Part shown: piece by piece, positions 33,254 through 46,462 of the stretch
Layout of the letters: every line of letters begins with the position of its first letter
Position numbering within the stretch: the first letter of the stretch is position 1
NCBI GenBank assembly: GCA_910890315.1
Contig: CAJVGD010000014.1
Coordinates: forward strand, 682,001-746,000
Origin: Serendipita indica DSM 11827
Taxonomy: Eukaryota > Basidiomycota > Agaricomycetes > Sebacinales > Serendipitaceae
DNA length: 64,000 nt
Direction of reading: 5' to 3'
The notes under the pieces: generated by a model
Databases searched by the model: none
What the model was told of the DNA's origin: nothing
The model's input: only the letters and a program-made list of their open reading frames with translations
Translations under genes and position numbers: made by a program

Positions 33254-36200
33254 TCAGACGCATCTCCACCATGGCCGCTTGTGTACGTCCTCGCCTTCCT
33301 CGCGGACATTATTTTCTCGCACAATCTTAAGGAAAATGCTCTCCAAACTGACAGTGTCCACCGAAAATTCATCAAAGTCCTCCTGCTCAGATAAGATGCC
33401 GAAAAGATCCGCCAGTGTCAAAGCATGGCTTTCGTCTCCGGGACCTTGCAATGGAACCTCCCAACGAGTGGCAATGTCGTCTGCTTGACGCGAGCCAGGG
33501 ATCCGTGCCATGAGTTGCTGGGCTTTAATAAGTTCATCCCTGGTCCTAGTAGCGAGATGAATCTCGTAATAAGGATATCTTGAAGCGAGCTCGGCAGTCG
33601 TGCCAACAGCTACCCAACCGTCAACATAAATTGATCGTTTCAAAACAGATACCTACCAAGCATTCGACGAGCAATAATGCAGACTTTATTGGCCAATGCG
33701 GTCGCCTCTTCCATCGAGTGAGTGGTAATGACGACCTACAATCCGGTAAGTCTAGGGTGGAAACAAATCAACCAGCATACCGATTTGCCAACGTTGACAT
33801 TTCGGAAAGTCTTCCACATCGCTCGTTTTCTATAATGATGTGAGATTCAGTCAGGCAAGGCAACAATCTAGACACACGTATCAGGAGCAATTCCCGTGGA
33901 GAATTCGTCAATGAGCACCACTTCTGGGTTGCCTACAGAGGAAATTGAGGAGAAATTCTCTTTATTCGGAGAACATACCAATGAGGGAAATCGCCAAAGC
34001 GAGTTTGCGTTGGTTTCCGCCCGACAACTTTGAGGCAAGCCGATCCGCATATTGGGCTAACGCAGTAGCAGTAAGCAGAACCTCGATGTTTCTGTTCAAT
34101 TCTGCTCCGGCATGAAGGCCCTTGAGGCGTCCGTAGACTTGCAGATGTTCCCGCACGGTAAGTTGGCTGTCGATTGCCGTGAATTGAGGACAAACACCGA
34201 GCCCAACCCGCGCGCCCGCAGAGTTATGGGTAATAGACATCGCGTTGATGTATACGTCGCCAGTGTCCACAGTTGTCTCCCCGCGAATCATATTAAAGGT
34301 CGTCGTTTTGCCGGCACCATTGGGTCCTGAGCAAGGTCAGAATCTAGATTTTGGGAGCAAAAGAGGCATACCCAGGAGTGCACAGATGGTACCACGAGCG
34401 ACGCCAAAGCTGACGTCTTCTACGGCCTGATTCGAGCCAAATCTCTTGGACACATGAAGTACGCGGAGAGGGTCGTCTGAGCCTTCGACCTTTTCCGTCT
34501 CCTTGATCACGTCGGGCGGTGTCGATTCGGGAGGTTGTTGTGAAGCCCGACGGTGGAACGAAAGGAACGATGGCCAGGCGAATCCCCCATCGACAGCGAC
34601 CAAGATGCAGAATAGTATCAAGCCATATAAGATAAGATAAAGGATCGGAGAGCCCATGTATGCGAGGGCTCCAGGCGTTGTCTCAGGACTGTAGCCCTTG
34701 CAGTCGAGAGAAAATAGGTTGACCGATATCAACGTGGAGCGAACCTATCCAAATCGTCAGCAGGAGATCACGGGGGTCCCAGATACATACCAAACTATTG
34801 ATAGGCGCAAGTAGGGACATCGTATAGTCTAGGCAAGTGATGAGCGACAGACTATCACGGGGTGCAAAACCTACGTATAATTGTCATGTACCGAGACGTC
34901 GCCGAGACGGGAGCATATGTCAATGACAAGAGATATGCGCTGAGCTACAGAGTTCGTCAGCGTCTGCAGTTTGGCCAGAATGTACCTCTTACGTAGAGCA
35001 TGAACATGACAACTTGATATCCAGCGACGATTGAAAAGGCAGCTAGAGCCGACGCGGAGAAAAGCGTAACACAATATGCAAAGAGAATGGACGTATATCC
35101 ATAGAGAACCATGGTAAACCCCTAGGAAAGATTAACGAGAAGTGGCCGGTAGACTCTGGGTACGTACGTATAGACCCAGGTAGGAAAACTGTGTCGACAC
35201 CTTTGAGAAGACGACAGAAACAATAATGGCGACGACAACACCAAATATCCCATCGAAGAGTAAGTGACCAAGCCACAAGGAAGCAGGGTTTGCAATTCCG
35301 TTCGAGAGTTGCATCGCTTGCACCAAGGATCGTCGCTCCTTCGTGACATAGAGAGTGAAAAAGGCAGGGAAAGCCCCCATGGCAGCAGCGAAAAAGCCAA
35401 TCTGCGTAAGGGTCAGAGTGAGTTGGTACGACTCGCAATACATACCCATTTCATAGGATCCAACCCGGCCCCCGAGCGCGCAGCAAAAGGCATATAGTTT
35501 GCGGCAATCACAGGTGCTTCTCCACCACTGGTGGCGGATGCTATCCAGGTGTTGCTCGCGAGGTTGAGCAAAGTCGGCCCGTTGAGAATTTCGAGAGCCT
35601 GAAACGCGATGAGCGAGCTGTTACGAGTAGCATCCAGGAATAGGCCTCCAAAGCTGAGGCTGCGTGCGTTTTGTTGAATGTCGTTGATGAGGGCCTGCTG
35701 ATCACTAACTGTCGTGACGTTCACACTGGTGAAGAAACCACTCAGTGGCTCCAATGCATTTGGAGGAGCGATTATTGCAGTGTTCGAACTCTCCGTGTCC
35801 AAAAAGCCGGTATTGACAGCAACCGACCAGGGGAACAGAAGTGATTGTGCGAATGACGGCGAAAAATCGGGAACGCAAGTCTTGACTCGATCCTTCATGA
35901 AAAAGAGGGGAATGCACGCTCCCGAGCAGGCAATCGCCATCGCCAGGAGTGGCCCCAGCCATGCACGACGCATGATCAACAGTCGTTTCCAAAAGACTGT
36001 GCCAGCTTGCTGGAAGAACCAGGTTCTCCGGCCGTCAGAAAGATCCAATGGGGTACGGTCTTCCAATTTGGCAGGCGTTTCTTGTGAATCCAACTCGGTG
36101 CGTGTTGCCTTTTCGTCAATGGATCCCCCGGCTGATTGTGAATCACGAGTCATTAGAGACACGAAGATGTCCTCGAGCGAGGCACCGTTAGCGTCATAGG

Positions 36201-38939
36201 TCTGAATTTCTCCATTGTCTTTTGCACTTTGCAATGCAGTGAGTACCTGACGGACGACTTCGGCGTCTTTGGTACGCAACGCGAATTTCGCGCCATTATC
36301 AGATATTTGAATGCATCGAGCATGTGGAGCCTTGGGCAGGATTCGGGCGAGCACTTGCTCAGCTGCTGCTACAGTTTGGTGTTTCTCTGCGTCCGTATGT
36401 GGAAACGTAACACTGGTGGTATATCCTTCGCCAAGGGAGGACTTGAGTGAGACGGGAGTTCCTTGTGCAAGTAGACGACCAGGAGCTGCGAGAACTGCAA
36501 CTGAATCGCCGAGTAGGTCTGCCTCGTCTAGGAACTGGTATCGGATGAGTAAAAGCATAAGAAGAAAATAATCAGACTTACATGTGTCGTGAATATGATT
36601 GTCCTCTCGTGCTTGACAGCAGTCAAGGCTCTCCAAAGAGCACGTCGTGAAAGGGGATCTACTCCACTGGTCGCTTCATCCACAAGCAGTACTGCTCACT
36701 TGTCAATATGTCGACTTTGGGAAAGGGGATAACATACTTTCTGAGCCACCAACAAGGCCAATCGCGAGTTGCAGCTTGCGCTTTTGACCTCCAGAGAGAC
36801 TACCAGCCTTGTGGCTGACCTTTTTCCCGAGGTCGCAATCGTTCAAGAGACGCACTAAATCGGCCTTCCTCTCCTTCGAGCCGGATGGACGCTTGATAGC
36901 ACTCCACAGGCGCACCGTCTGATAGCAGGAGAGCTCTGGAATCAAAACATTCTTCTGTGGTACAATTCCTAATTTTCCTCGAGATGGACGATCAGCGCCT
37001 CCTTCAAAGGTCACGGTTCCACTGTCTCGACCAAGGAGATTGCCCAGCATAGACAGCACAGTAGACTTGCCAGCGCCATTTGAGCCTGATTCTATTAGCT
37101 AACCTTGTCTCCTAGTCACGCAGTACGCACCGAGGAGAATCCAGATACCGGTCTTGGGGACTGTGAACGAGAGGTCTTCTATGGCCGTCACTCTTTGTCT
37201 CCTTAGCAGATTACCCCCAGGGAACGTCTTCTTCAGGTTACGAACGGCAATTGCAGCTCCTTCGGGATGTGGTGGAACTTCTGGTCGCTTCTTCAATCTG
37301 GCAAAGAGACCTGTCCCTGGGTTCTTGGCGTTGTACCGAATATTCTCTACCATCAGTGCAAGCAGAGGATAGACGAAGATGTCTATCAAAGCAACGACGA
37401 AGAGAGCTGAGATGCGGGTTCCATGATCGGGGTCTGGCTGAGAAATCTTGGGGACAATATCTTGACCTTCGTAAGCACAGAGAGAGAGTATGGCGAACAC
37501 AAAGAACCCAGGGGGGAAGACCAGCGTATAAACTACGGCTAGGGTTGCACCACCTTTAAGCACGAGGGCTATGATCGCGAATAGAATGGCAAGAAATGTT
37601 GCGGCGATGGCAGCCAACTGTGGAGATTTGCCAAATGGTGATCCGACAAGCATAGACCACGAGGACAGAGAAAAGCTAGAACCTGGTAAGAAGAGTTGAG
37701 ACGTGGTTTTTCAGTCAAACCTGGTCAGAATGTTGATCAACACCATCACGCCGGGCGACGTGTTGGTAAAAATAGTTTTCTGCCATATCAAGGCGATAAT
37801 GATGTAGCCAGGCAGGTAAGGGAGGGTGATGCTGAGATGCCAGGATCTGAGATGGTCGTGAGCAAAGAGCCGACGCGGAGAAAGGTGTCCTACATGAGGC
37901 GGGCGCTGTCTAAAAGCCCCATCTGTTGCATGTGAATCGTAGTCATCGAGGCTCTTTCTCCCATAAAAGAACCTGGGAGGTGATAGACGACGCCGAGGAA
38001 TCCGACAAAGCTAAGGAATGTGAGCAAGAGTACTCGATCTTGGGGTGCAGACTCACAAGACGAGAACGAAGAGAGAGGCTATCCCTCCAATGTATACCTT
38101 TCGTATAAACTCGGTCTGTTCTTTGTTCGTCCTTTGTGTGAATGGGAGCTCTTGGGGAGGTTGGACAAAACGCCCAGCCCGCAGTTGAATGATAGCAGAA
38201 TCGAGTGCCCATTGAAGAGGAAGGACCCTCAGCTCGACATCGCTATTATGCTTGTCAACATTGACATAGCGTAATCCAGCGTCTGCTCGAATTGTATAAT
38301 TGACGCCAGAAAAGCCGGTAATGTCGTCGAAAATGACAGCAGCAAAGCATTCTGAGAAACCATTAAAGTTTTGTTGGCACTGAGGGTCAATGTCCTGTGG
38401 GCTATCGAGTTGGTGGACCAGCGACTTTTGCCAAGGTGAGAAGTTTGCAGTCACTCGGTCCATTATATCGCGTGGTGAAGGCGTTGCGGATCCATTCGTC
38501 GCGTCGACCCAGTAAAAGTTGTATCCGCTCTTGAAGGCCGACTCCAACGAAACAATGGACTGTGGCTGACCAACTCCAAGCTTGGCAGAGGCATCAGGCT
38601 AAGCAAATGTAGAGAGTACTGCAACTCACATTATTTGGTTTGATCAAAAAGAACTAATAATATGGCCTTAATTTGGGGTTTATGGCCACGTACTGAACCA
38701 CGTACCTGCGCAGTTGCCCTGTGAAGCATCAGTAACGTTCCCAAATGATATCCTATAATCTTACAAGAATATACCAAAGCCTATTGGGAAGACGAGACAT
38801 CTCAAGAGATTGAGCTGAGGGGATTCAAGTGAGCACGGCTTGTCGAATACCCTCCTGACTAGCGACGCACGATCCAATGTTGCAAGAGAACGATTAGATT
38901 TTTCCAAATGAGTGCGTTGAGCTGCCGAAAGAAGAGCAT
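33254..38939 (-). CDS. ABCA-family full-length ABC transporter
   Basis: Full transporters of this family move lipids across membranes. MLFFRQLNALIWKNLIVLL (start 38939) joins LNLLRCLVFPIGFGIFL, a first transmembrane helix typical of ABCA N-termini. Next come a large luminal loop, a helix bundle, NBD1 (KLGIVPQKNVLIPELSCYQT, signature GSLSGGQKRKLQLAIGLVGG), a regulatory stretch, and a second membrane half beginning RRTWFFQQAGTVFWKRLLIM. NBD2 has ARVGLGVCPQFTAIDSQL, signature KLSGGNQRKLALAISLIG, Walker B VVLIDEFSTGIAPD and H-loop VITTHSMEEATALANKV. The end is at 33254. More than fifteen short introns were inferred. The glutamate after Walker B is kept, but the D-loop aspartate appears as Ala in NBD2. 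Confidence 0.9.
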
Positions 38940-39151
38940 CCTGGCCCGCTAGACGGGAGCGGCTGGGTCCAAGAGAGCTCGTGTTAGAAGATTGAACAGG
39001 CGGACGGCATAAGAGAGTCTTGTCGACGACCGCAGTCGATGGGAATCTGACTGGAATCTTTTCGGAGACGCAAACTAGTTTGGGACGGGCCAAGGCTGGA
39101 GTAAGTCCGTCCTTTATTTGGATTCTTGAATTTCGACCTCGGCCACCAGCA
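38940..39151. promoter_or_regulatory. Divergent promoter between ABCA transporter and BRR2
   Basis: 212 bp between start codons pointing away from each other. No TATA box is obvious, which suits a housekeeping promoter on the BRR2 side. Confidence 0.5.
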
Positions 39152-42100
39152 ATGCCGCCAAAGGGTCAGCAGGATCTGTCTCAGTTCGCATATTCAGCGA
39201 TATCTTCGCTGGTATTGCAAGCAGGTAATGCTCAGAAATCACGTCTAACGAACAGCGCTAACTCGCAATTCTTGGTCAGATCGCTCTACTATCCCCCGAC
39301 GCGACAGAGAACCAGATGGCGCGCCAGAATCCCTCGCAGGAAGGATAAATGTCCGTGAAATGGGCTCTCGTGCCCACAGAGACGCGCCCAAGGACGTGGA
39401 GAAGAAGAAGCGTAAAGTTGCAGAAGACGGCGCCGAAAAGAGCCAAAAACGACGCGCTGCGGCTGCCAATGCAAACTTTGGATACGCAGATATCATTGAA
39501 GCGACTCAAGACGTCGAGGGAATCCGCTACCAACCGCGAACAGCCGAAACCAGAACGGTGTACGAGCTTATTCTCGGCTCTGTACATCGTATGCTTGGTG
39601 ATCAAGCGCATGACGTCGTCAGATCTGCTGCTGACACAGTCCTGGAGACTCTCAAGACCGAGGGACTCAAGGATTATGACAAAAAGAAAGAGGTTGAAGA
39701 AGTCCTGGGACATATGTCAAATGAGGATTTCACACAGCTCTTGAACCTCAGCAAAAAGCTCACAGACTATGCAGTAGAGGATGAGCAAATGAAGGATCCT
39801 GACGAAGAGCGCAATGAAGGCATGATCGATGACACTGCTGGCGTCGCTGTTGTCTGGGACGAGGAGGAAGAGGAAGACGAGGAAGACAACTACGAGCTAA
39901 GGGACGAGTCGGACGCTTCTGACGAGGAGCCTACAGGCGAGGGGGAGGTTCCCATCGACGGCGAAGGAGAAGAATCTCTCGTCTATGGTGGAGGCGCCTC
40001 GAAGCAGGTCTCTGGCGCAAAGACCGATTCTGACCGAATATCGCCTCACGACATTGACGGATTCTGGCTTCAGCGACTTCTCGCTGGCGTGTATCCAGAT
40101 CCAACGACAGCAACCGAAAAGACCACCGAAGCCCTTTCCATCCTCTCCTCTGAATCCAGCGTTCGAGACGCGGAAAATATGTTGATGGAGCTCTTCGATT
40201 TTAGCCATCACGAAATTGTCAGAACGCTGATCAAGAACCGAGATGTCGTTGTTTGGTGCACAAAGCTTGCAAGGAGTGATGAACAGGAGAGGATGAATGT
40301 CGAAGTCGCGATGCGAGAGCGCAATGTCGGGTGGATTCTAAAGGAGCTACGAGGCGATCGAACAAAGCGGCGAGCCGCCGACACAGATAGTATGGAGGTG
40401 GATGCTCAAAGCGCTGTGCCAAAGACTGGGACGGTGGCTCCAGGAAGTACTCTTCCTCCGCGACAGATAGTCGACCTCGACAGCATGGCATTCTCCCAAG
40501 GCGGTCACCTTATGTCTAACAAGAAGACAACTCTTCCTCCGGGCACGGTCAAACGATCCAAGAAGGGATACGAAGAAATCTTTGTTCCCGAAAAGCCCAT
40601 ATCCGTTCCAAAGGTGGACGACCGCGTTCCCATTTCCACAATGCCCGGATGGACACAGCCAGCGTTCCCAAGCCCCATCACCCATCTCAACCGTGTCCAG
40701 TCTCGATTGTATCCAATTGCCTTCGGGACAGACGAACCGATCCTTCTCTGCGCTCCGACCGGTGCCGGAAAGGTGAGTATAATCCTTCTACCGATTCACA
40801 ATCTCATTCTTATCCAGACCAACGTAGCCATTCTCACCATTCTGAATGAGCTCAGCAAAGTCAGGGACGAGGAATCGGGCTCATTTGATTTAGATGCCTT
40901 CAAGATTGTCTATATCGCTCCCATGAAAGCTCTTGTCCAGGAAATGGTCAAGGACTTCAGCGACCGACTCAAGATCTACGGCGTCAAGGTCGGAGAACTC
41001 ACTGGTGACAGCCAGATGACAAAACAGCAAATAGCAGAGACCCAAATCATTGTGACGACTCCAGAGAAATGGGATGTCATTACGCGCAAATCCACGGACA
41101 TGTCGTACACCAACCTCGTCCGCCTCATCATCATTGACGAAATTCATCTGCTTCACGACGAACGTGGACCAGTCCTGGAAGCCATCATTGCCCGAACTAT
41201 CAGGAGGATGGAGCAAACACGCGACTATGTTCGCCTGGTCGCTCTCTCTGCGACTCTGCCCAACTACCAGGACGTTGCCAAGTTTTTGCGGGTAGACAGC
41301 TCCAAGGGCCTGTTCTTCTTCGATGTCACCTATCGAAGTAGACCGCTGCGTCAGCAATTTGTCGGTATCACGGAGAAAAAGGCCATCAAGCGCTATCAGG
41401 TCATGAACGAGGTCTGTTATGAAAAAGTACTCGATCAAGCTGGCAAGAATCAGTCGCTAGTCTTTGTGCATTCTCGTAAAGAGACGGCAAAGACCGCCAG
41501 ATTCATCCGGGACATGGCGGTTGAAAAGGAGACTATCGAGCATTTCGTCAAGCCAGACTCTGGTACAAGGGAGATCCTTCTCTCTGAAGTGTCGAGCATC
41601 ACAGATCCTAACCTCAAGGATCTCCTGCCGTTTGGTTTCGCCATCCATCATGCAGGTCTGAACTCGACCGATCGAGGACTAGTCGAGGAATTGTTTAAGG
41701 ATGGTCACTTACAGGTGCTCGTTAGCACTGCTACCCTCGCCTGGGGTGTCAACCTTCCTGCGCACTGTGTCATTATAAAGGGGACGCAGATCTACAACCC
41801 AGAGAAAGGTCGATGGGTTGAACTATCGTCACAGGACGTCCTCCAAATGCTGGGCAGAGCAGGTCGTCCGCAGTATGACGAATATGGAGAAGGTATCATT
41901 ATCACCAACCACTCTGAACTGCAGTACTACCTCAGCTTGATGAATCAGCAACTTCCTATCGAATCCCAACTTGTCGCAAAGCTTGCCGACAACCTTAATG
42001 CTGAGATTGTACTGGGGACGATACGAAACCGTGACGAGGCTGTCCAATGGATCGGCTACACATATCTGTCAGTGTTTTCGTTCTGTTCCATTGGTATCGC

Positions 42101-45100
42101 TGACACACTTTCCAGCTACGTTCGAATGCTCAAAGATCCTGCGCTCTACAGCGTCAACTCGGACTATCTCGATGATGACCCACATCTCGAGCAGAAGCGC
42201 GCAGATATTGCCCACTCGGCAGCCGTTCTCCTGGAAAAGTGCAATCTCATCAAGTACGACCGCTCCTCTGGCCGATTCCAATCCACAGAGCTCGGTCGAA
42301 TCGCCTCTCATTACTATGTCACCCACAATTCGATGGCCACGTACAATCAACACCTGAAGCCGACAATGTCAACCATTGAACTCTTCCGTGTGTTTGCTCT
42401 ATCTAATGAATTCCGCCTCATTCCGGTAAGAAATCATCTTGACCTGATTCTCGAAGCCCTGAGCGCTGCGTAGGTGAGACAGGATGAAAAGCTGGAACTC
42501 AGCAAGCTGCTAGAAAAGGTTCCTATCCCGGTCAAGGAGAGTGTCGACGAGCCCGCGGCAAAGATCAACGTCCTACTCCAGGCATTCATCTCCAACCTCT
42601 CCCTAGAAGGTAAGTTGGTACGCTATCCATTGCTCTTTCACTCATTTGTGCAGGTTTTGCCCTTGTCGCCGATATGGTGTATGTACAACAATCTGCAGGA
42701 CGGTCAGTTCAAATCCACCCTTCACTTCCGAAGGTTCTGATCTCTTGTATAGAATTCTTCGTGCCATGTTTGAGATTTGCCTCAAGCGCGGATGGGCGAT
42801 CCCGGCCCGTGCTGCGCTCGACCTGTGCAAGATGGCGGAGAAACGGATGTGGAGCTCTATGACTCCTCTACGCCAATTTCCTCACGTTCCCGGAGACGTG
42901 TTGCGAAAGGCGGAAGCGAAACAGTTCCCGTGGTATCGCTATTTTGATTTGGACGAGGCGCAGCTCAGCGAACTGCTCGGTGTGGCACTCAGAACTGGAC
43001 AAGTTGTGCACCGTCTCGTGCATCAATTCCCTCAATTGGATTTACAAGCACACGTCCAACCTATCACGCGTTCGCTATTGAGGATCGATCTCGTTATTAC
43101 TCCCGACTTTGAATGGGACGACAGAGTGCATGGTGCATCCCAAGCCTTTTGGATCGTGATTGAGGATGTCGACGGCGAGATCATTCTTTTCCACGATACC
43201 TTCCTCTTGCGGAAACAGTATTCGGTCGGAAAGAGTGAATACAACGAGCACAATGTCACCCTCTATGTGCCCATGTTCGAGCCAGTACCGCCAAACTACT
43301 ACGTGTCCGTCATCTCCGATCGATGGCTGCATTCTGAGACGCGTCTACCCATATCCTTCAAGAACCTGATCCTGCCCGAGAAATTCCCACAGCCGACTGC
43401 ATTGCTGGACCTTCAACCGCCGCCATTCTCTGTACTACGGAATCCGGAGTATGAGAGGATATACTCCTCTTCGATCCCAGCTTTCAATAAAATCCAGACG
43501 CAAGTCTTGGAGGCGTTGTATGGTTCTGATGAAAATGTATTCGTCGGTGCTCCGACTGGGAGTGGCAAGACGATCTGCGCAGAGTTTGCACTCTTGCGTC
43601 TCTGGAATAAGAAGGAGTTGAAGCATCCACGGGCTGTGTGCATTCTTCCTTACCAGGAGATGGTCGATCAGCGAGTCAAGGAATGGACAGCCAAGTTTGG
43701 AAAGCTTCAGGGTGGAAAGGAGATTGTGAGCTTGACGGGAGATTCCAGCACCGACCTCCGGCAACTCCAGATTGGCCATGTCATTGTCTGCACACCGACA
43801 CAGGTATGTTCTATGGTCCAATGTTCTCGCTTGCTAAGCCAGTCATAGTGGGATATGATCTCTAGGCGATGGAAGAAACGGAAGCAAGTTCAAAACCTCG
43901 CTCTTTTGATCTGCGACGAGGCACATCTCGTTAATGCCGACATTGGTCCCGTATACGAGGTCGTCATCTCTCGCACTCGCTATGTTTCCAAGCAAACCGA
44001 GGTTGAGACTCGTATAGTAGCCCTCAGTGCCTCGCTTGCCAACGCGCGTGACTTTGGAGAATGGATGGGTGCACCCTCGCGCGCTATTTACAATTTCCCA
44101 CCAAGGTACGTTCCACAGTTACCCGGGCGCACTCGTCCTAACCGATACTCAGCGCACGTCCCCTCGATCTGGATATCCATCTTCAGAGCTTCTCCATCCC
44201 TCATTTCCCATCACTGATGATTGCCATGTCCAAACCGGCATATTTGGCCATCAAAGACTACTCGCCTACCAAACCGGTCATCATCTTCACCCCTTCACGC
44301 AAGCAGGCCCGCCTCACTGCGAGCGATATCTTGACACATTGCTTGGCGGACGAAAATCAGGATCTGTTCCTCAATTATGATCCTGAGCGGTTGAAGGAGC
44401 ATCTCGAACATGTCTCTGACCAGAGTCTCGTGGAATCACTCTCGCACGGCATTGGTTTCTATCACGAAGCACTCGATAAGCAGGACAAGAAGATTGTCGA
44501 ACGACTCTTCGAAGCGGGTGCCATTCAACTCCTTGTTGCATCACGGGTGCGTAGTAACGGAAAGTCTAGAACATGACCTGACGATGATGCAGGAAACCGC
44601 ATGGAGCTTGCCATTATCCAGTTACATGGTGATCATTATGGGAGTTCAGTACTTTGAAGGGAAAGAGCATCGTTACGTGGACTATCCCGTTGCGGATGTT
44701 CTCCAAATGATGGGCCATGCATGCAGACCGGCTGTTGATGATCGCAGTCGCTGTGTACTCATGTGTCAGCAAACTCGCAAGGACTTTTATCGCAAGTTCC
44801 TCAACGAAGGCCTGCCGATCGAGTCGCATCTCCCCACTCATTTCCTCCACGACTTTTTCCTCGCGGAAATTGCTGAAGAGACCATTGAGAATAAGCAAGA
44901 TGCCATTGTATGTCGTCAACTTTTGTCAGCCTCCCCATGCTCAATATCCGATAGGACATTCTCACATGGACTTACTTCTATAGGCGGTTGACTCAAAACC
45001 CCAACTACTACAATCTCAACAACATTAGCCATCAACACTTGTCGGACCACCTTTCTGAGCTGGTCGAGACTACGTTGTCTGACCTTGTGGCGGCTCACTG

Positions 45101-46313
45101 CATTTCAATCGGTGCGGCGTTGCTTGACTGATCACTTCATTGTTTGACATCAATTTCAGAGGACGAAGTCAATGTTGGCAAGCTGAACCTTGGTTGGATT
45201 GCAGCCTATTACAATATCTCCTGTAAGCGTTCCTCGATGTGTTGGCGTTCGGCGTTGACCTCTTCTATAGATGTCACCATTGATGTCTTTTCCATGTCCA
45301 TCACGGAGCGAACAAAGTTGAAGGGCTTGCTGGAGATCATCTCTTCCTCGACCGAGTTTGAGTCGATTCCGATCCGAAAGCACGAGGATATTGTGCTGCG
45401 ACGCATCTATGATCGCGTGCCGGTCAAAACGGAGAACAATCGCTACGAGTCTCCAGCCTTTAAATCGTTCCTGCTCCTTCAAGCTCACTTTTCGCGCCTT
45501 CAACTCCCACCGGATCTTGTGACCGATCAGGCACAAGTTCTGACTAAAGTCGTCAACCTGCTACACGCATGTGTGGATGTAATGGCGTCGAATGCCTACC
45601 TCAATGCCATGGGTGCGATGGACCTGGCGCAGATGTGTGTTCAAGGTGCATGGGAGAGCGACTCGCCGCTGAAGCAAATTCCTCACTTTGAGCCGGATTT
45701 GATCAAACGTTGCAAGGCAAAAGGCATCGAATCTGTCTATGACCTTATGGAGATGGAGGACGATGATCGGACCAAACTGTTGAACATGACGCCTGGACAA
45801 CTGTGAGTGCTCGAGGATGATTTTGTTTCATCACTAACAAATATGTCTAGGCGAGACGTGGCTACGTTTGTGAATGCGTACCCGAGCTTGGAGATTGCGC
45901 ACGAGTTTGAAGAGGGAGAATACACGTCGACGGAGCCTATCGGTCTCAAGGTGACGTTGAGCGGAGGAGATGAAGAGGACGAGGACGAGAGTCCGACCGA
46001 GCCAGTGGCCGTCGCGCCGTTTTATCCACTCAAAAAGATTCCCAACTGGTGGCTCGTAGTGGGTAATCCTCAGACGAGGCAGCTCATTGGTATCCGGCGC
46101 GTGACGATTCCGAAAAAGTCGTTGACGGTCGAGCTCAAGCTTACGCTGCCAGCTGGTTCGCACAAGCTCCATCTCTATGTGATTTGCGACTCGTACATGG
46201 GCGCTGATCACGACATTGTTCTGGATGCGATTCAAGTTGCGCAAGGCGAGGAAGACTCGGACGAAGATGATGATGACGAGGACGAGTCGGAAGACGACAA
46301 GATGAAGGAGTAG
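39152..46313 (+). CDS. BRR2: U5 snRNP RNA helicase Brr2 (Ski2-like, two cassettes)
   Basis: Brr2 unwinds U4/U6 during spliceosome activation. [20 protein letters not shown] splices to DRSTIPRRD, matching the conserved Brr2 N-terminus, followed by the plug/PWI-like region and an acidic stretch. The first exon after the N-terminal intron is very long. The N-terminal cassette is canonical: CAPTGAGK (an intron at 40774-40818 splits it before [12 protein letters not shown]), [46 protein letters not shown]. The C-terminal cassette has [45 protein letters not shown] and the degenerate QMMGHACRP. Sec63 units follow both. The tail ends in an acidic [16 protein letters not shown]. Roughly ten introns; about 2,100 residues, the normal length. 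Confidence 0.96.
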
Positions 46314-46462
46314 GTAGATTTTCCAATGTGCGGTAATGCTTTCTGTGCAATAATTTCAAGACGCCCTGGCCTCTAAACGTATGCGCGATGGAGAACACGA
46401 GTGGAATTTTTGCACAAGAGAGTATACACGACGATGTCCAGAAATGGAAATGGTATGTGTGG

